The notes under the pieces were generated by a model, which saw nothing but the letters and a program-made list of their open reading frames with translations, was not told where the DNA came from and searched no databases. Below, one piece after another: positions 48,661 to 60,068 of a DNA stretch of 64,000 nt. How positions within the stretch are numbered: position 1 is the stretch's first letter; each line of letters starts with the position of its first letter. The position numbers were made by a program, and so were the translations under genes. Origin of the DNA: Melampsora larici-populina 98AG31 (taxonomy: Eukaryota > Basidiomycota > Pucciniomycetes > Pucciniales > Melampsoraceae); NCBI RefSeq assembly GCF_000204055.1, contig NW_006768771.1:642296-706295 (forward strand), given 5' to 3'.

Positions 48661-49283
48661 CACTGCAGACATTATTCGGGTTCCCCAAGTGGGCAGGGAA
48701 AAATGATTGGGAGTATGATTTGTCATAAAATGGTCTATCACTCCACACCTGAGCCATAACACCCACACTACATATGTGTAGCAGGCTCAGTGAATATGTG
48801 GTTATCATGTACATACAGTTCTGCTCAGTTATCTGCTCATCAGGACAAGTTATTCATATGTAATACATGCTGTAACTTCTTTCAGATTGAAAAAAGCTTC
48901 CAAAAGATTGACTACATACACTGACTCAATGTTTTGGTGTGATCTCATCAACTCAACTGCATGTAACACACTTTCTGTTACTAAGACATAGCTTCAACAA
49001 TATTGCCTGAGCAGCTACAGAATTATATGTAGTGAATTTTTGGGAAAAAAATTTCAAAGTCGAAAAAGTTACATGTGGTATAACATGTGATTTATTTATT
49101 CTGATGGGCAAAAAACTGAGCAGACCTGTATGTACATGATAGACAACTATTGACTTAGCTTGCTGCACATATGTAGTGTGGGTGAAATGGCCCAGGTGTG
49201 CAGTATTAGATTCTTTTATGAAAAACTGTACTATTAATCATTTTCCTCTGCCAAATTGGGGAAGTTGAATGATGTTTACAGTG
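48661..49283. mobile_element. CACTA-like MITE (623 bp) with empty site in the sister copy
   Basis: Ends: CACTGCAGACATTATTC on the left and CACTGTAAACATCATTC inverted on the right, with inverted-repeat similarity continuing about 175 bp inward (CCCACACTACATATGTG is shared). AAT at 48658-48660 is repeated at 49284-49286. The tandem copy B reads straight across this point (CCCAAATATTCATG, about 51325-51340) with a single AAT. So the element inserted after the duplication. CACT- ends and a 3 bp duplication fit the CACTA superfamily. Confidence 0.88.
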
Positions 49284-49527
49284 AATATTCATGAACAGAA
49301 AGTCCTTGACCTACCAATTCCAAAATCACTTTTGGAATATCGAAATGTTGCGATTTGGAGGTCTGATTGAAATTCCTTATTTTCAGGACCCGACTAAAAC
49401 TGCCATTTCGGAGTTTTCAAATCCTTTGTCCATCCGTGTCTTGAGAACCTGTGCAAAGGATTTCTGACAAAATAATTTGACCCAGATCCGCAGCTTTCTC
49501 TGGGAAGAGGATATCCTCTGCCGTGCA

Positions 49528-51571
49528 TTGTCTAAATCAAAGCTGCGTGTTTGATGTGCAGTCAAAAACCCATGGCGTACTGGTGCTTTCTCGGTGTATG
49601 GCCCATGCGTGGCATATAGACAACTCACGTTTCTAGAAGTTAATTGCCCCTGCAACATTAAACGTGTGAAATCCTTCGTTTTCTGTGTCTACTGTGGATG
49701 CACTGGCCAGTCCAGGGGGGCCAGACCACAAAATTGTTTTTCTGAAATGTAACAAAACTCGGATAGAAACATGATAATTTCAGGTGCATATCAATTAGGA
49801 ATGGAGAATATCATACATACTAACCCTGATACATTGAACTCAGCAACCACAACCATGGTCAAATGGCACACAGCCTTTAAGGTTCATATTAGAACAAGGT
49901 GTACCATGACGGGGACGTCAAAGCATTGCAATTCACATCAGTGAACAGATTGGGCTTGATGGCAAGGCCAGTGAAACTATATATGAATTCAATCGATTGC
50001 ACTTGGCAAAAGTTTATGAGGTAGTAGACCTGTTGCTTCGATGATATGGTAACAAAGAAGTAGTTTTAATTCACAGTTCTCTAGCCTTGGCTCTCAGCTG
50101 AAGATTTCCTTGAGTCTGCACAAGGCCGTAAAGATAATCAGCGTGGTCAGAGGTGATGATCAAATAGCGTAGGAAATATCAAGCGTTACGAGTGCGCAGA
50201 AAGCCGCGGCTGCGTCTGCATCAAGTTGGCCTCTCCTTGGAGGTTTCAAGGAGATGATTAGTAGTAGGATCTCTCCTATAAAACCTCTTTCATTCGACCA
50301 CAAAGATTTCTCCTCATCCCAACTTCAATTTATATCATAGTCGTATATATATCAATTTTTGATTTGAGATCACTATATTGTATAAAATCATTTCCCATCA
50401 ATCAACAATTTTTCTTCAACTTTTTTCATCCTCGATTTCAGATACAAAAGCACTTCCACTCGCCCAAAATGATGTCTTATATCACACCTCGTTTCATTAC
50501 TCTTGCTTTGATCATCACCATGTTATTTGCAGGGTATAATGGAGTTCCATGTTTGAACAATTTGGAAAAGGAGGGAGTAAGCCAATCCATCGAGGAAGGA
50601 TCACTTTCAAGAAACACTCCATCTTTTACTCCTGTAAGTTTCTTTTGGTATCTTTCGCACTTCAAACACATGACGGGATTGATTTCTTCCTACTAATTAT
50701 TCTATCATTCTGTTACAAATCATTATAAGCTTCGAGAGGCCAAGCCAGTCCGAATGGAACGTCGAATGTTACAAACACCACCTGCTGGTGGAATGAAGAA
50801 AGGATTCCCTGGTGGCGGATCATGAAAACCTCATCAAATGGATTTCAATTTAAATCAAGTTCATCAGGATGAAATGATTGTTCTTTGTTCTGTAAAATTC
50901 TCTTTTGTGTTGATTTGTTAAATAGAAAACTAAATGTACAAAGTCTGAATAAAGTAAAGTCTTATTATTTTGGTAACCTTTCCTTATCAAAGTAAAAGCC
51001 TTCCAAAGACCAAACTCAACCAAGTCCCTTGTTCAGCTGTCTCAAGCTGTAACAGCTCACAGCCTTTGTCCAAAGACATTGATACAAGAAATTGATATCT
51101 TCAACAAATCACGGCTATCCTTTCTTGCTGCCTGAGGTTCTGAAAATAAGGAAATCTACAAGGGGGTTTTGCCCTGGATATTGAAATTTCACTACACGGT
51201 CAGATTCCTCCCAAAATGATGTTTTATCCAAAAAAAGAAAGAATATGTGAATGATATAACCTGATAGATTGTGATCTTCTGTCAGAGACTCAAAATGTTG
51301 AATTTTGTGACATAAAATATTTGTCCCAAATATTCATGAACAGAAAGTCCTTGACCTACCAACTCCAAAATCACTTTTGGAATTTCGAAATGTTGCGTTT
51401 TGGAGGTCTGATTCAAATTCCTTATTTTCAGGACCTGACCAAAACTGCCATTTCGGAGTTTTCAAACCCTTTGTCCATCCGTATCATGAGAGCCTGGGCA
51501 AAGGATTTCTGACAAGATATTTTTACTCAGATCCGCAGCTTTCTCTGGGAAGAAGATATCCTCTGCCGTGC
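49528..51571 (+). repeat. Tandem duplication, copy B
   Basis: Head-to-tail with copy A and ending at CCTCTGCCGTGCA, the same word that ends copy A at 49527. Shorter because it lacks the MITE. Carries the gene at 50469. Confidence 0.85.
50469..50825 (+). CDS. Small secreted protein, copy B
   Basis: Exons 50469-50633 and 50730-50825; all 86 residues and all 261 coding bases equal copy A. The intron is one base shorter and differs at several positions. Signal peptide and Gly/Pro-rich tail as in copy A. The leader lacks about 20 bp present upstream of copy A. Both copies look intact. Confidence 0.75.
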
Positions 51572-52073
51572 AACATTCTTAGAGTCTGGGCAAAATAATC
51601 CCTCTGCCCAGAATAAAAACTCAAGAACATCAAGAGCCTTCAACCTATGCAAGTTTGTATGTAAGCGTGATACATTATAAAATCTCTAAATGTACCTATT
51701 TTCATCTGAAAATTTAGGTTATTTGATCGCAGATAAGTGCCATTATCAAGAGATGAATTTCAAAAGTTTCAAGACTTTGTGCTTCCATAACCCGGAATGG
51801 GTCTCAAGCTTTACTCAAGATAATCTCAACGTAATCTACTTCCTTTTTTCATCGATGAAATTTGACTTTGGTCAGGTAATTCTCAGAAAGAAAAGGAAAT
51901 GAATCACAAAAAGATATAAAATAACATCTTATGATGATACAAATATGAAAGCACATTTTTCATTCCTTCTTTAGAACAAAAGCATTTTATTTTTGATTTG
52001 ACAAGAACAAAGTCTAAATTTATGCATAGAATGAGGAAAGGATAGAAAGAAAATCCTACAACTGAGCTTCGGG
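51572..52073. other. Convergent intergenic region before SF3B4
   Basis: No gene seen; contains the 3' flank of SF3B4 (minus strand). Confidence 0.45.
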
Positions 52074-53615
52074 TTATCGAGGAGCAAAACCAGGGGGAGG
52101 CGGGGGAATTCCAGTTGTGTTCGGAGGTGGGCCATTGAAACCAACCGGCGGCGGTGGACCAGGTGGAGCCATTGGCATACCACCAAACCCAGGTGGTGGA
52201 GCGAGTATTGGGGTGTGATTGAATCCTGGGGCACCATTGGTAGGTGGTGGGAAACTTCGAGGAGGGGGGTGATGAGGAGGCGGGGGAAAGTTCTGAGGAG
52301 GTTGCATGTGTGATGGCATTGGGCGAAAGGCCATAGGAATGGTGGTCGGAGGTGGTGGTGGACCAGGATATGGATGACCTGTTGGCTTCCCAGGGTAACC
52401 AGGAGACTGATTGGGAGGGCCAGGTGGAGGGCCACCCGAATATGGTGGATGCTGATAGTTCATCTGTGGATTTGGGTTAGGATGTGCAGGTGGTCCACCA
52501 GGATGTGCTGATGGATGAGGGGGCATCATGTTGTTTTGAGAGTTGAAGCGCTGTAAAACAGGAAATAAGTCGAAAACTCGTATCAGCAATTTATCATCCA
52601 ACTAGCAATCGGACAAGTCGAATACGTACTACGGATGGTGGTGCCGCGGGAGGTGGTGCTGGCACAGCAGCTCCCATCCCACTTGGCAGCGCATTATTCT
52701 TCCTAGCTTGTGCAGCTAACAGACGTTCAGCTGGTGTTCCGTGTCGTTCACCTTTACCATCTTTCTTGAATGCATACTGAACGGTGATAGCTTTGTTCAT
52801 CAAAAATTGACCATTCATTGATTCTATCGCTGTATCCGCTGATTCAAAGGATTCATAAGCCACAAAACCGTATCCGTTTGATTGACCGGTACTTGGATTT
52901 CTAGCAATCTTATCAATCGTTCATTGAACAAAATCAAATGATCAGCTATGTACATATCAGAAAATCGTCTTTTTTCAGCTTACCTTCGCAGTTTGTACAA
53001 GAGTCCCGAAAGTGTTGAACGTATCGTAAAGCATCCTTTCATCTACATTAACATCTAAGTTCCCTATGAATAGATTTGCACCAATATCAACCTGCTTTCG
53101 ATCTGAGGAAGCCTACAGGAATTTGAATGGTTATCAAAAGCTCAACTAAGAATGATCAACAGAATGAGAGTCGAAAGTGACGATTCACTAACTTTGTTCA
53201 CCCTGATCGGCTTGCCATATAGTTTAATCTGATTCATGATTTTACATGCATATTCCGCATCATCTTCTGTTAAGAATTCACAAAAGCCGTATCCTTGATG
53301 TGACATTGAAACCCGGTCTTTTGGTAAATGAACGTTAACTGTGGAATGTCGTGAAAATAGAATCAGATTCGAATAATCCAATGTTGATTTTGAAGATGAT
53401 TAGCTCAGAAAACTTGGATCTTACCTACTGGACCAGCTTGTAGCATCAACTCCCAAACCAATGCATCCGTACAACGTTCATCCAAGTTACCCTAGAAATC
53501 AAAAAACGCGTAGGCACGTTGTCAGTACCAAGGTCGATCTGATTTGCATCGAAGGATGTCTGACCATGTAAACTGTCGCTTCTTGATTACGATCTCCATC
53601 TTGAGGCCGTGACAT
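52074..53615 (-). CDS. HSH49: Splicing factor 3b subunit 4 (SF3B4 / Hsh49)
   Basis: U2 snRNP SF3b subunit that binds pre-mRNA upstream of the branch point. Exons 53615-53565, 53491-53425, 53338-53193, 53112-52984, 52908-52630 and 52550-52074 join in frame to 382 residues. RRM1 (about 13-90) starts ATVYMGNLDER and has [21 protein letters not shown]2 (about 102-180) has [20 protein letters not shown] and [13 protein letters not shown]. The C-terminal half is Pro/Gly-rich and ends [10 protein letters not shown], as in metazoan and fungal SF3B4. The start [20 protein letters not shown] fits the family. The fourth intron uses an AAG acceptor. The partner subunit SF3B6 lies nearby. Confidence 0.96.
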
Positions 53616-54774
53616 GTTGGTATGTTGATCAGGTTGCTGAGCCGAACAGTCTAGCGATCAGTTAAAGTGAGCCTTGAGCTGCCTTGAGTGGTCAAAATGA
53701 AGTTTATGAGACTTTCTCTTCATTTCATGGGTTCTTGATTATTCATGGGTTTACAGAATCACATCCATTTTGTTGACTGACATATGATCCGCAGCAAGTG
53801 ATCTGTAATTCTGATACATACAATCGACCTCTTTACTCCAGATTCCACTCCATGAGAATTGAAGATCAACTTCATCATTCACTTGAGCAAGCACTTTTAA
53901 AAGTGAGACTTTATGATTCCAAAATAGAAAGGAATAATGAAGGCCTTTTGACTCTGAGTCGAGGAAAGAGAAGTGTTGGACGATGAACGCATTGAGCATG
54001 ATTGGGGTACCATACCCAGCAGGTCGGAAGAAAAAATGTCAAGGAGTAATTCATGGCTTACAACTTCCTATACCGCCAAGCTCAGACTCATAGAGATCTT
54101 CAGAAGTATAAATAATTTCTATGAACATATCACGTTTTTGAGTGTGAATAGCTTGCTTCGCTTTGGGGAATTGAGAAAAGATATCCTCTAAATTGGCAGC
54201 ATTCAAGCGGTAGCTGCGCAAAATAGCGTTACACCAAATGAGTATGCTGTGCTCTGATCAACAAGAACACTTTTGGTTTTTACATCAGGATGAAACCAAC
54301 AAAGAAATTCTGCTCAACCCATTTAAAATGCAAAATAGCTCACAATATTACATCCATCCCATTGTCAGTTGAGCATAATCACAGGGAGGGCCAGTTAAAC
54401 GGAATGATAGTAACTACATGTGATATAATTTTCTTTTCAAAGAATACATCCACCACAAATATCTTGAAGACAAATAAATGAGAAAGTGGATATTGAAGGT
54501 CAGACGAACAAATGCATGGACATAAGCGAAGGCCACATTAACAGAGACCAGCATGAGGAGTTGGTACGGAATTTCTCTCGGTCTGCTCTCGTAAGGTAAC
54601 CGCTAGAAGGCACCAAGTTCTACGATGAAGGAGATTCGTTTTACCCAGATCGACTCATGCAAATTGCAAGGCACGGTGGACATCCTTGCGCCCGAGGTGG
54701 AAAGTTGCACAATTGAGATCGAGTGAGATCAGTGTAAATCAACAAGGGAGTATCAAACTTTCAGGGCATCTGTA
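53616..54774. other. Intergenic region upstream of SF3B4
   Basis: Divergent promoter region between SF3B4 and the unrecognised gene at 55256. Small open frames have no support. Confidence 0.4.
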
Positions 54775-54985
54775 CTCCACTCTGACTGGGAGATGGCTAG
54801 ATGGTTCCTGTTTCCGGTTGGAATCTGAACTGAGAGTGAGATTTGATCATGATCAGGAAATTGGAATGGCATATTTAAATCATCACTTGACTCCCATCCT
54901 GCAAAAAATTCCTCAAAACTTATCACTTCAAGATATTCAACTCTTACATCAATTTTCTTGCCTATCTTCTTGAAAAATCAAATAA
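54775..54985 (+). promoter_or_regulatory. Upstream block conserved with the gene at 7741
   Basis: Contains GATGGTTCCTGTTTCC, GAACTGAGAGTGAGATTTGATCA, CAAAACTTATCA and TCAATTTTCTTGCC in the order seen upstream of the minus-strand paralogue (8260-8035). An open frame spanning it is not taken as coding, because its counterpart there shows nucleotide rather than protein conservation. Confidence 0.55.
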
Positions 54986-55255
54986 CCAGTCATACAACAG
55001 ACACTCAATACGCCCTCTTGAATAACATCACGAGCGCCCTTCCGCCCTTCAATCCTAACATTCGAAATAAACCCTCGACGCGTAAGACATCAAACTGTGC
55101 CTATCTCTTTATTCTGATCATTTTTAAAACTCACTTTAGCTTGATCATCAATCACTCTTCTTTACATTTTTTAATCTTACAATCTTAATCAACACGTTTA
55201 TTCAACTGTAAAAAAGTCACCTTGACCATCACGCGACCCACATAAATAACTCGAG

Positions 55256-56332
55256 ATGGATTCTGCACCCTCATTCCGATTTCCAGCCGCCCGAACCCCT
55301 TCCACTGTAACTTCTACAAGTAATGGATCACCGCCATCGTCTCCAACCTTTCTAGTTACTCCGGGCTCGACTAATGAAGCCGCACCGAAGTCTCCTACGC
55401 TATCTACCATCTCAACTATCGTGGGCCGTAAATCATTTGGCGCGGATGGGGTAGCACGGATGATACGCCGCAAGAAATCTTCGACCGTAAGTACACAAAT
55501 GTACTTTCATGAATTTTATTAAGATGTCAGGCATGTCCATGAGTCTAACCGTTACAACGTTCCTCGGCAGGTCCTACGAGCTGCGCTTCCCGTAAACCAC
55601 TCAGTCGGTTGGACAATGAGCACATCTCCCACTAATAAGACTGGAATTAGTGCCAGTCAAAGTTTCGCCGCTCTTGTCAAGACTCCAAATGACGCTCCTC
55701 GCCGCCGTGGTATCCCGCGCTCAGTGACGGGGCCGCTAACCCGATTCTTCCATCTTGATGGTAAAGAAGACGATGATGGAAACGGTTGGGATTTTAGGTG
55801 CTGTGGCGAGGCTCCTCAGAGACCTGAACGCCGAGCGCCTGAGTGGCTCGGGACTATGGATTTCGAGGAAGCGGTGGAAAATAGCGCTGCTACCAAGACC
55901 GGCAAGATGATGAGTGGAACCATCTCAGCGTCTCCTGATGCTTTGGGCGCCTTGGGTAGCCCCTGGTGTCCAGATGCGAATTGGGGCCAAGCGTGGGACT
56001 TGGCCGCGGCGAGATTTCAATCGGGAGGCTCACCACCACCTTCCGCTACGTCGGGCGGGTCCCCAGCTTCGGCTGAAGCTTCACTGGCTTCACCGAGCTC
56101 AGTGCAAATCGTCCGACACCACTACTTGGGCTCACCTGACTCTTCCTTGGCCTCACCTGAGGTGATTTCATCAATGTACTGCACTCCTCCTTCAAGGACT
56201 TTGACAAACGGTTTCGGGGTCTCAAAGGCCGGCCCAGCTCGCCGGACCAAAATATCAATCGACTCTATCTCCGGTCCAATGATGAAAGATTTCCGGACCA
56301 GTGCGAGCCAAGTATCTGAAATCCGAAGTTGA
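55256..56332 (+). CDS. Unrecognised Ser/Pro-rich protein, window family member 3
   Basis: Exons 55256-55486 (77 codons) and 55571-56332 encode 330 residues. Exon 1 aligns without gaps to the minus-strand relative at 7741 (about two-thirds identity by eye), including SPTLSTISTIVGRKSFGAD. Exon 2 keeps GIPRSVTGPLTRFFHLDG, WDFRCCGEAPQRPERR then WLGTMDFEE, ISASPDALGALGSPWCPD and the C-terminal KISIDSISGPMM. Rich in SP/TP and Ser; no signal peptide, span or known domain. The intron is phase 0 in all three members. Function unknown. The upstream region is also conserved with that of the 7741 gene. Confidence 0.82.
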
Positions 56333-57679
56333 AACCCTCACGACCATGGTGGTAACGATCCTTTGTTTGTTCTTGATTGTATATGTTATCTTGACCTTTA
56401 GTGACCATTGTACTCCATTGTACTTCATTTCTTTTTGTTAAATTTTCTCTTGGTTATCAAATTGGGCACTCAGAGTATTGTTTAGCTTTAGTGTCCTCAA
56501 TCATATCTTTTCCCTCTTATCTATTTCGTTTTATATTTTGGTCTTAGTTTGTATGTTACGGAAGACTTGCAATATGTATACCATCTGCTTGAACACCGGT
56601 GGAATTTTCAATTGACTTTGTCACCTGTTTGGGAGCAAGTTTGTTGGCCCATCTTTTCGAACCGCATTATCTTCCATTACTCTGATGGGTAAAAGTAGAA
56701 GAAAGGCATAAAGTTGAATTCACTCGGATTGATTTATACGATCAAAGCAATCTCACTGTGTAGTTTACACCTACCAAATATCCGCCTTTCATGATGATTT
56801 GGTCATCCAAAGTTGTAGCCAAAAATGTGCTCAACCGCGATGACCTACATGGTCCAAAGACGCAATACAAGCCTCGAAAACAGCAGACTCTATGGTATCC
56901 GGGAGGTTTCCAATCAAATGCGGGATGACTTTGTGATTGTTTTGGTAGTGGCAGAAGAGCATTCTCAAAAATTCAAACTACAACTGAAATGGAATCGGTG
57001 GATGGTCGGTCGAAATCTCGTCCAACCCCTAATGAGTGAAGGTCATCAGCATCACTGATTACACTCTCGCTCGTCTAACATTCAAATATCTGTTCAATGA
57101 CGTGAATGATACCAGTAACGCTCCACCCTGTTTGAAGCAGGAAACTTCAATCCGGATCAATGAAATATGACTATATTTCCATTAGATGTTGATTTACTTT
57201 CCCCTCTTCCGCTTCACTTGCACTACCACTTATGATCTTGATCAAATTATATATCAAGCTTCTGCAATGAAGATACAATAACCTTGTCCCATAGGTCATT
57301 ACTCGAGGGCGCGGAGGCGGCAGAGGCGGAGCTTTTGTTATACTAAGACCTGGACTGTGAACTCTATTGTCCTTATCTTGATCAGCTCTTTTTACCATAG
57401 AATACTCCTTCTAAACTTCTTACTTTCGAGAATATCTCATGTCTTGCGACTATCTCCAAATTGACAAAAGTGTATCTTCTTTAAATAAAAAACTGTTTTA
57501 CAAAATACAACTCGATAAACATTTTCCTTTGGCCTTAAGGTAATGTAAAAGAAAAGAACATATTTTATCCAGAAACGGAAGAATTATCACAACAATGAAA
57601 GGTTCAATCAATGAAAAATCAACTTTAAGCACAACAGAAATATAAATCTTGTTATAAAGTTTCTTTGAATACTTAAAAA
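56333..57679. other. Convergent intergenic region
   Basis: 3' flanks of two converging genes plus unassigned sequence. Open frames at 56825-57058 (+) and 57171-57398 (-) are unsupported. Confidence 0.4.
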
Positions 57680-60068
57680 TTATCTTGGTAACATGACAAA
57701 TGTTCCTTCATAACCTGGAATATTCTGAGGAGTATAAGTATCCCTCCACCTTCCAACTAAAAAAACCAAATCCAAAGAAAATCATCAAAATCAAAAGCAA
57801 AACCACAATCCAGAAACCAAAAAAGACTTACTAAGAGCTCCTTCAGGTGTAGAATAACCTCTATAAAGCCAACACGTATTCCTCAAAATCTCACCATTCA
57901 CTTGATGATCATTCAAAGAAACCGGATCCTCATCAAGTTTATAATTCTTCAAGAGTGTCAACATTCCATCCCATGCTCTAACTCTACCTTTTAATTTACA
58001 TTTACCCCAAGCAGAATGACCTGTTCCATGAATTTGTAATTCATATCGTTCATTGGAATCGTATTCAATCTCTTCTATTTTCTCATCATCTTCTCGAAAA
58101 GGCATTTTAAGTAAATATTCAGTTTCATCTTCATTTTCTCCTCCTCGGATCTGATCATTTGAATCTAAATTCAACAAATGATTTGATTGCCTTTGATTTT
58201 TGAATTCCACTCTTTTTCCATCACTTAATCTAACAATCACTTCTCTCATCTTAAGTACTTGTGGTTGATCTCCATATCTACCTTCAAACACACTTTGAAG
58301 TCTTCCCATTAACATCTCTCTATAACTAGTATAATCAAAAAACATGAATTTGCCCTCCCATATCCCATTGAAACAATTCTTAAAAGTATCAAATTGAAGA
58401 CCAGGTGATGAATATGGATTTAAACAACGAGTGGTTCTATGATATTCTAAATCATACGAATTTGAATCACATTCCAAGATCCTTTTCATCTTCATTGAAA
58501 ATAAATCATCTGGATGTATTGATGTTGATTGATGATTGATTGAATTTGAGGGAATATTGAAATTTGTTGTGTTTCCATTTGAGATTTCAGACCAACTATT
58601 ATGAGAATTCAACATAAATCGACCTGATCTTCTATCGAGTTCGTTTAAACAGCTGACACCCCAAAAGAAAGACATCATAGCCACATGAGAACTAAGAGGA
58701 GGTAAGATTCTTATAGTTTGTCCCATGTATCGAAAAGTAGAGTAAGTAACTTTATTTGAGGGTCCATTATGTTGACAAGGTGTTGTTGGTGAATTTGTAT
58801 GTTCATCCTGAGTAAGGTTTTCTTCCGATGTAGATACAGATGCAGAAATTTCGGTCGAAGGCTGGGAATCGGGGATGTCCAAAGGCAATACTGGAAGGGA
58901 TGTTGAGGTCGAGGTATTTGAAAGAGCATTGGGGTGATCGGTGACATCTCCAAGAGATTGAGTTGGGCTACTACTTGAAGTGGAACTCGGGGATGCAGGT
59001 AGTTGACGCCAACTCCAAGGAGCATAAGCTACTTCAAACTGTGTCAGAAAGAACATTCGATAAGTATCAAGTCCATCAAATCTTTCAGGCTCTTCAAATC
59101 AAATCAAATCAAATCAAGAACATACCACATGACATCCAAATACATAAGGTTTTAATACAAAGAAATTAGTTTCTCTCATCTCTTCATACTCTGGACTTGA
59201 ATCCGGACCTTCTTCTTGTAGTTCCACAAACAAATGATACAGGCGCATTCCAATAGCAGTTTCAGGTGATTCAGGAGGATAACCTGGCGTGACTGCTAAT
59301 GTGATCAATTCATTATGCTATGAAAAAATGACCACCTCGTAGATAGATCAACCGATTATAAACTTATGGATGATTTTATTTGATGGCTAAAAAGGTATAA
59401 CCTACGTGATAGTTTTTTAAAAATTGAACAATATTGGCTGCTTTGAGTAATTGAATCCAATTCTTTCCATCATTCTCCATGACCATCAAGTAAATCATCC
59501 ATAAATCCTTTGTTAATAATCTCATTTTAGGTTGACTACTTTCAGCTTGACAGTTTGTCATCGAAATACCATCATTGTGATAATAAGGTGAATCAGGATT
59601 TGGTTCCTGACAAAGTGGAAGTGAAGCATAGAATCGAAGTCGATTGAATAGATTCAAACGATCGAAATAAGTTTCTGAAAGTTGAGTGGCGAATGATGAT
59701 GAATGCGGTGATTGAGATTGACCATCTCCAAGCTGAGATGATGATGACGATGAACATTGCTGATCCGAACCTGGTACGCCGACGGGTGAAGAAGCTGTGA
59801 TCACTCGCTTTTGACGTTTATGAAAGACCTCATCACTTTCAGTGGTATTAAATCGACGTTCTAAGGCTTCCGCATCGAATCTGTATCGAAATATAGTTGC
59901 ATATAGTGATGGATTCAGATCGGGACGAAGAATAGAACTGAATCGTCGATTGAGTAATAATAAACTGAGGATCGTCTTAGGAGGCTTATAAGGATCTAAA
60001 GCAGCCAGGATAATGACGATTCGTTCGATGATTTCGATTGGTAAACCTGAAAACGTATATAAAGACAT
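57680..60068 (-). CDS. F-box protein, large fungal type
   Basis: Exons 60068-59406, 59317-59126, 59038-57832 and 57756-57680 join in frame to 712 residues. The N-terminal F-box-like segment reads FSGLPIEIIERIVIIL, then LSLLLLNRRFSSILRP. The middle has FEVAYAPWSWRQLPA and FWGVSCLNELDRRSG. The C-terminal domain has CFNGIWEGKFMFFDY, IHGTGHSAWGKCKLKG and ends GRWRDTYTPQNIPGYEGTFV, the usual layout of a widespread basidiomycete F-box family. Probably an SCF adaptor; substrate unknown. The last 25 codons lie in a separate 77 bp exon recognised by phase and by this motif. An in-frame ATG at 60221 exists, but 60068 directly precedes the F-box. The (AAATC)n run at 59094-59118 is in intron 2. Confidence 0.85.

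Larger units (their letters stand above)
46826..49527 (+). repeat. Tandem duplication, copy A
   Basis: Starts at TTGTCTAAATCAAAGC and is followed directly by copy B, which begins with the same word at 49528. The copies align over their whole length (about 90% by eye outside the gene) except for a 626 bp excess in A, the MITE at 48661-49283 plus its target duplication, and a few small indels. It carries the secreted-protein gene at 47772. Confidence 0.85.

Noticed and set aside
54686..54973. 95-codon frame upstream of family member 3, with a counterpart at 8397-8068
   Set aside because: The similarity is at nucleotide level with indels that shift the frame; treated as conserved upstream DNA.
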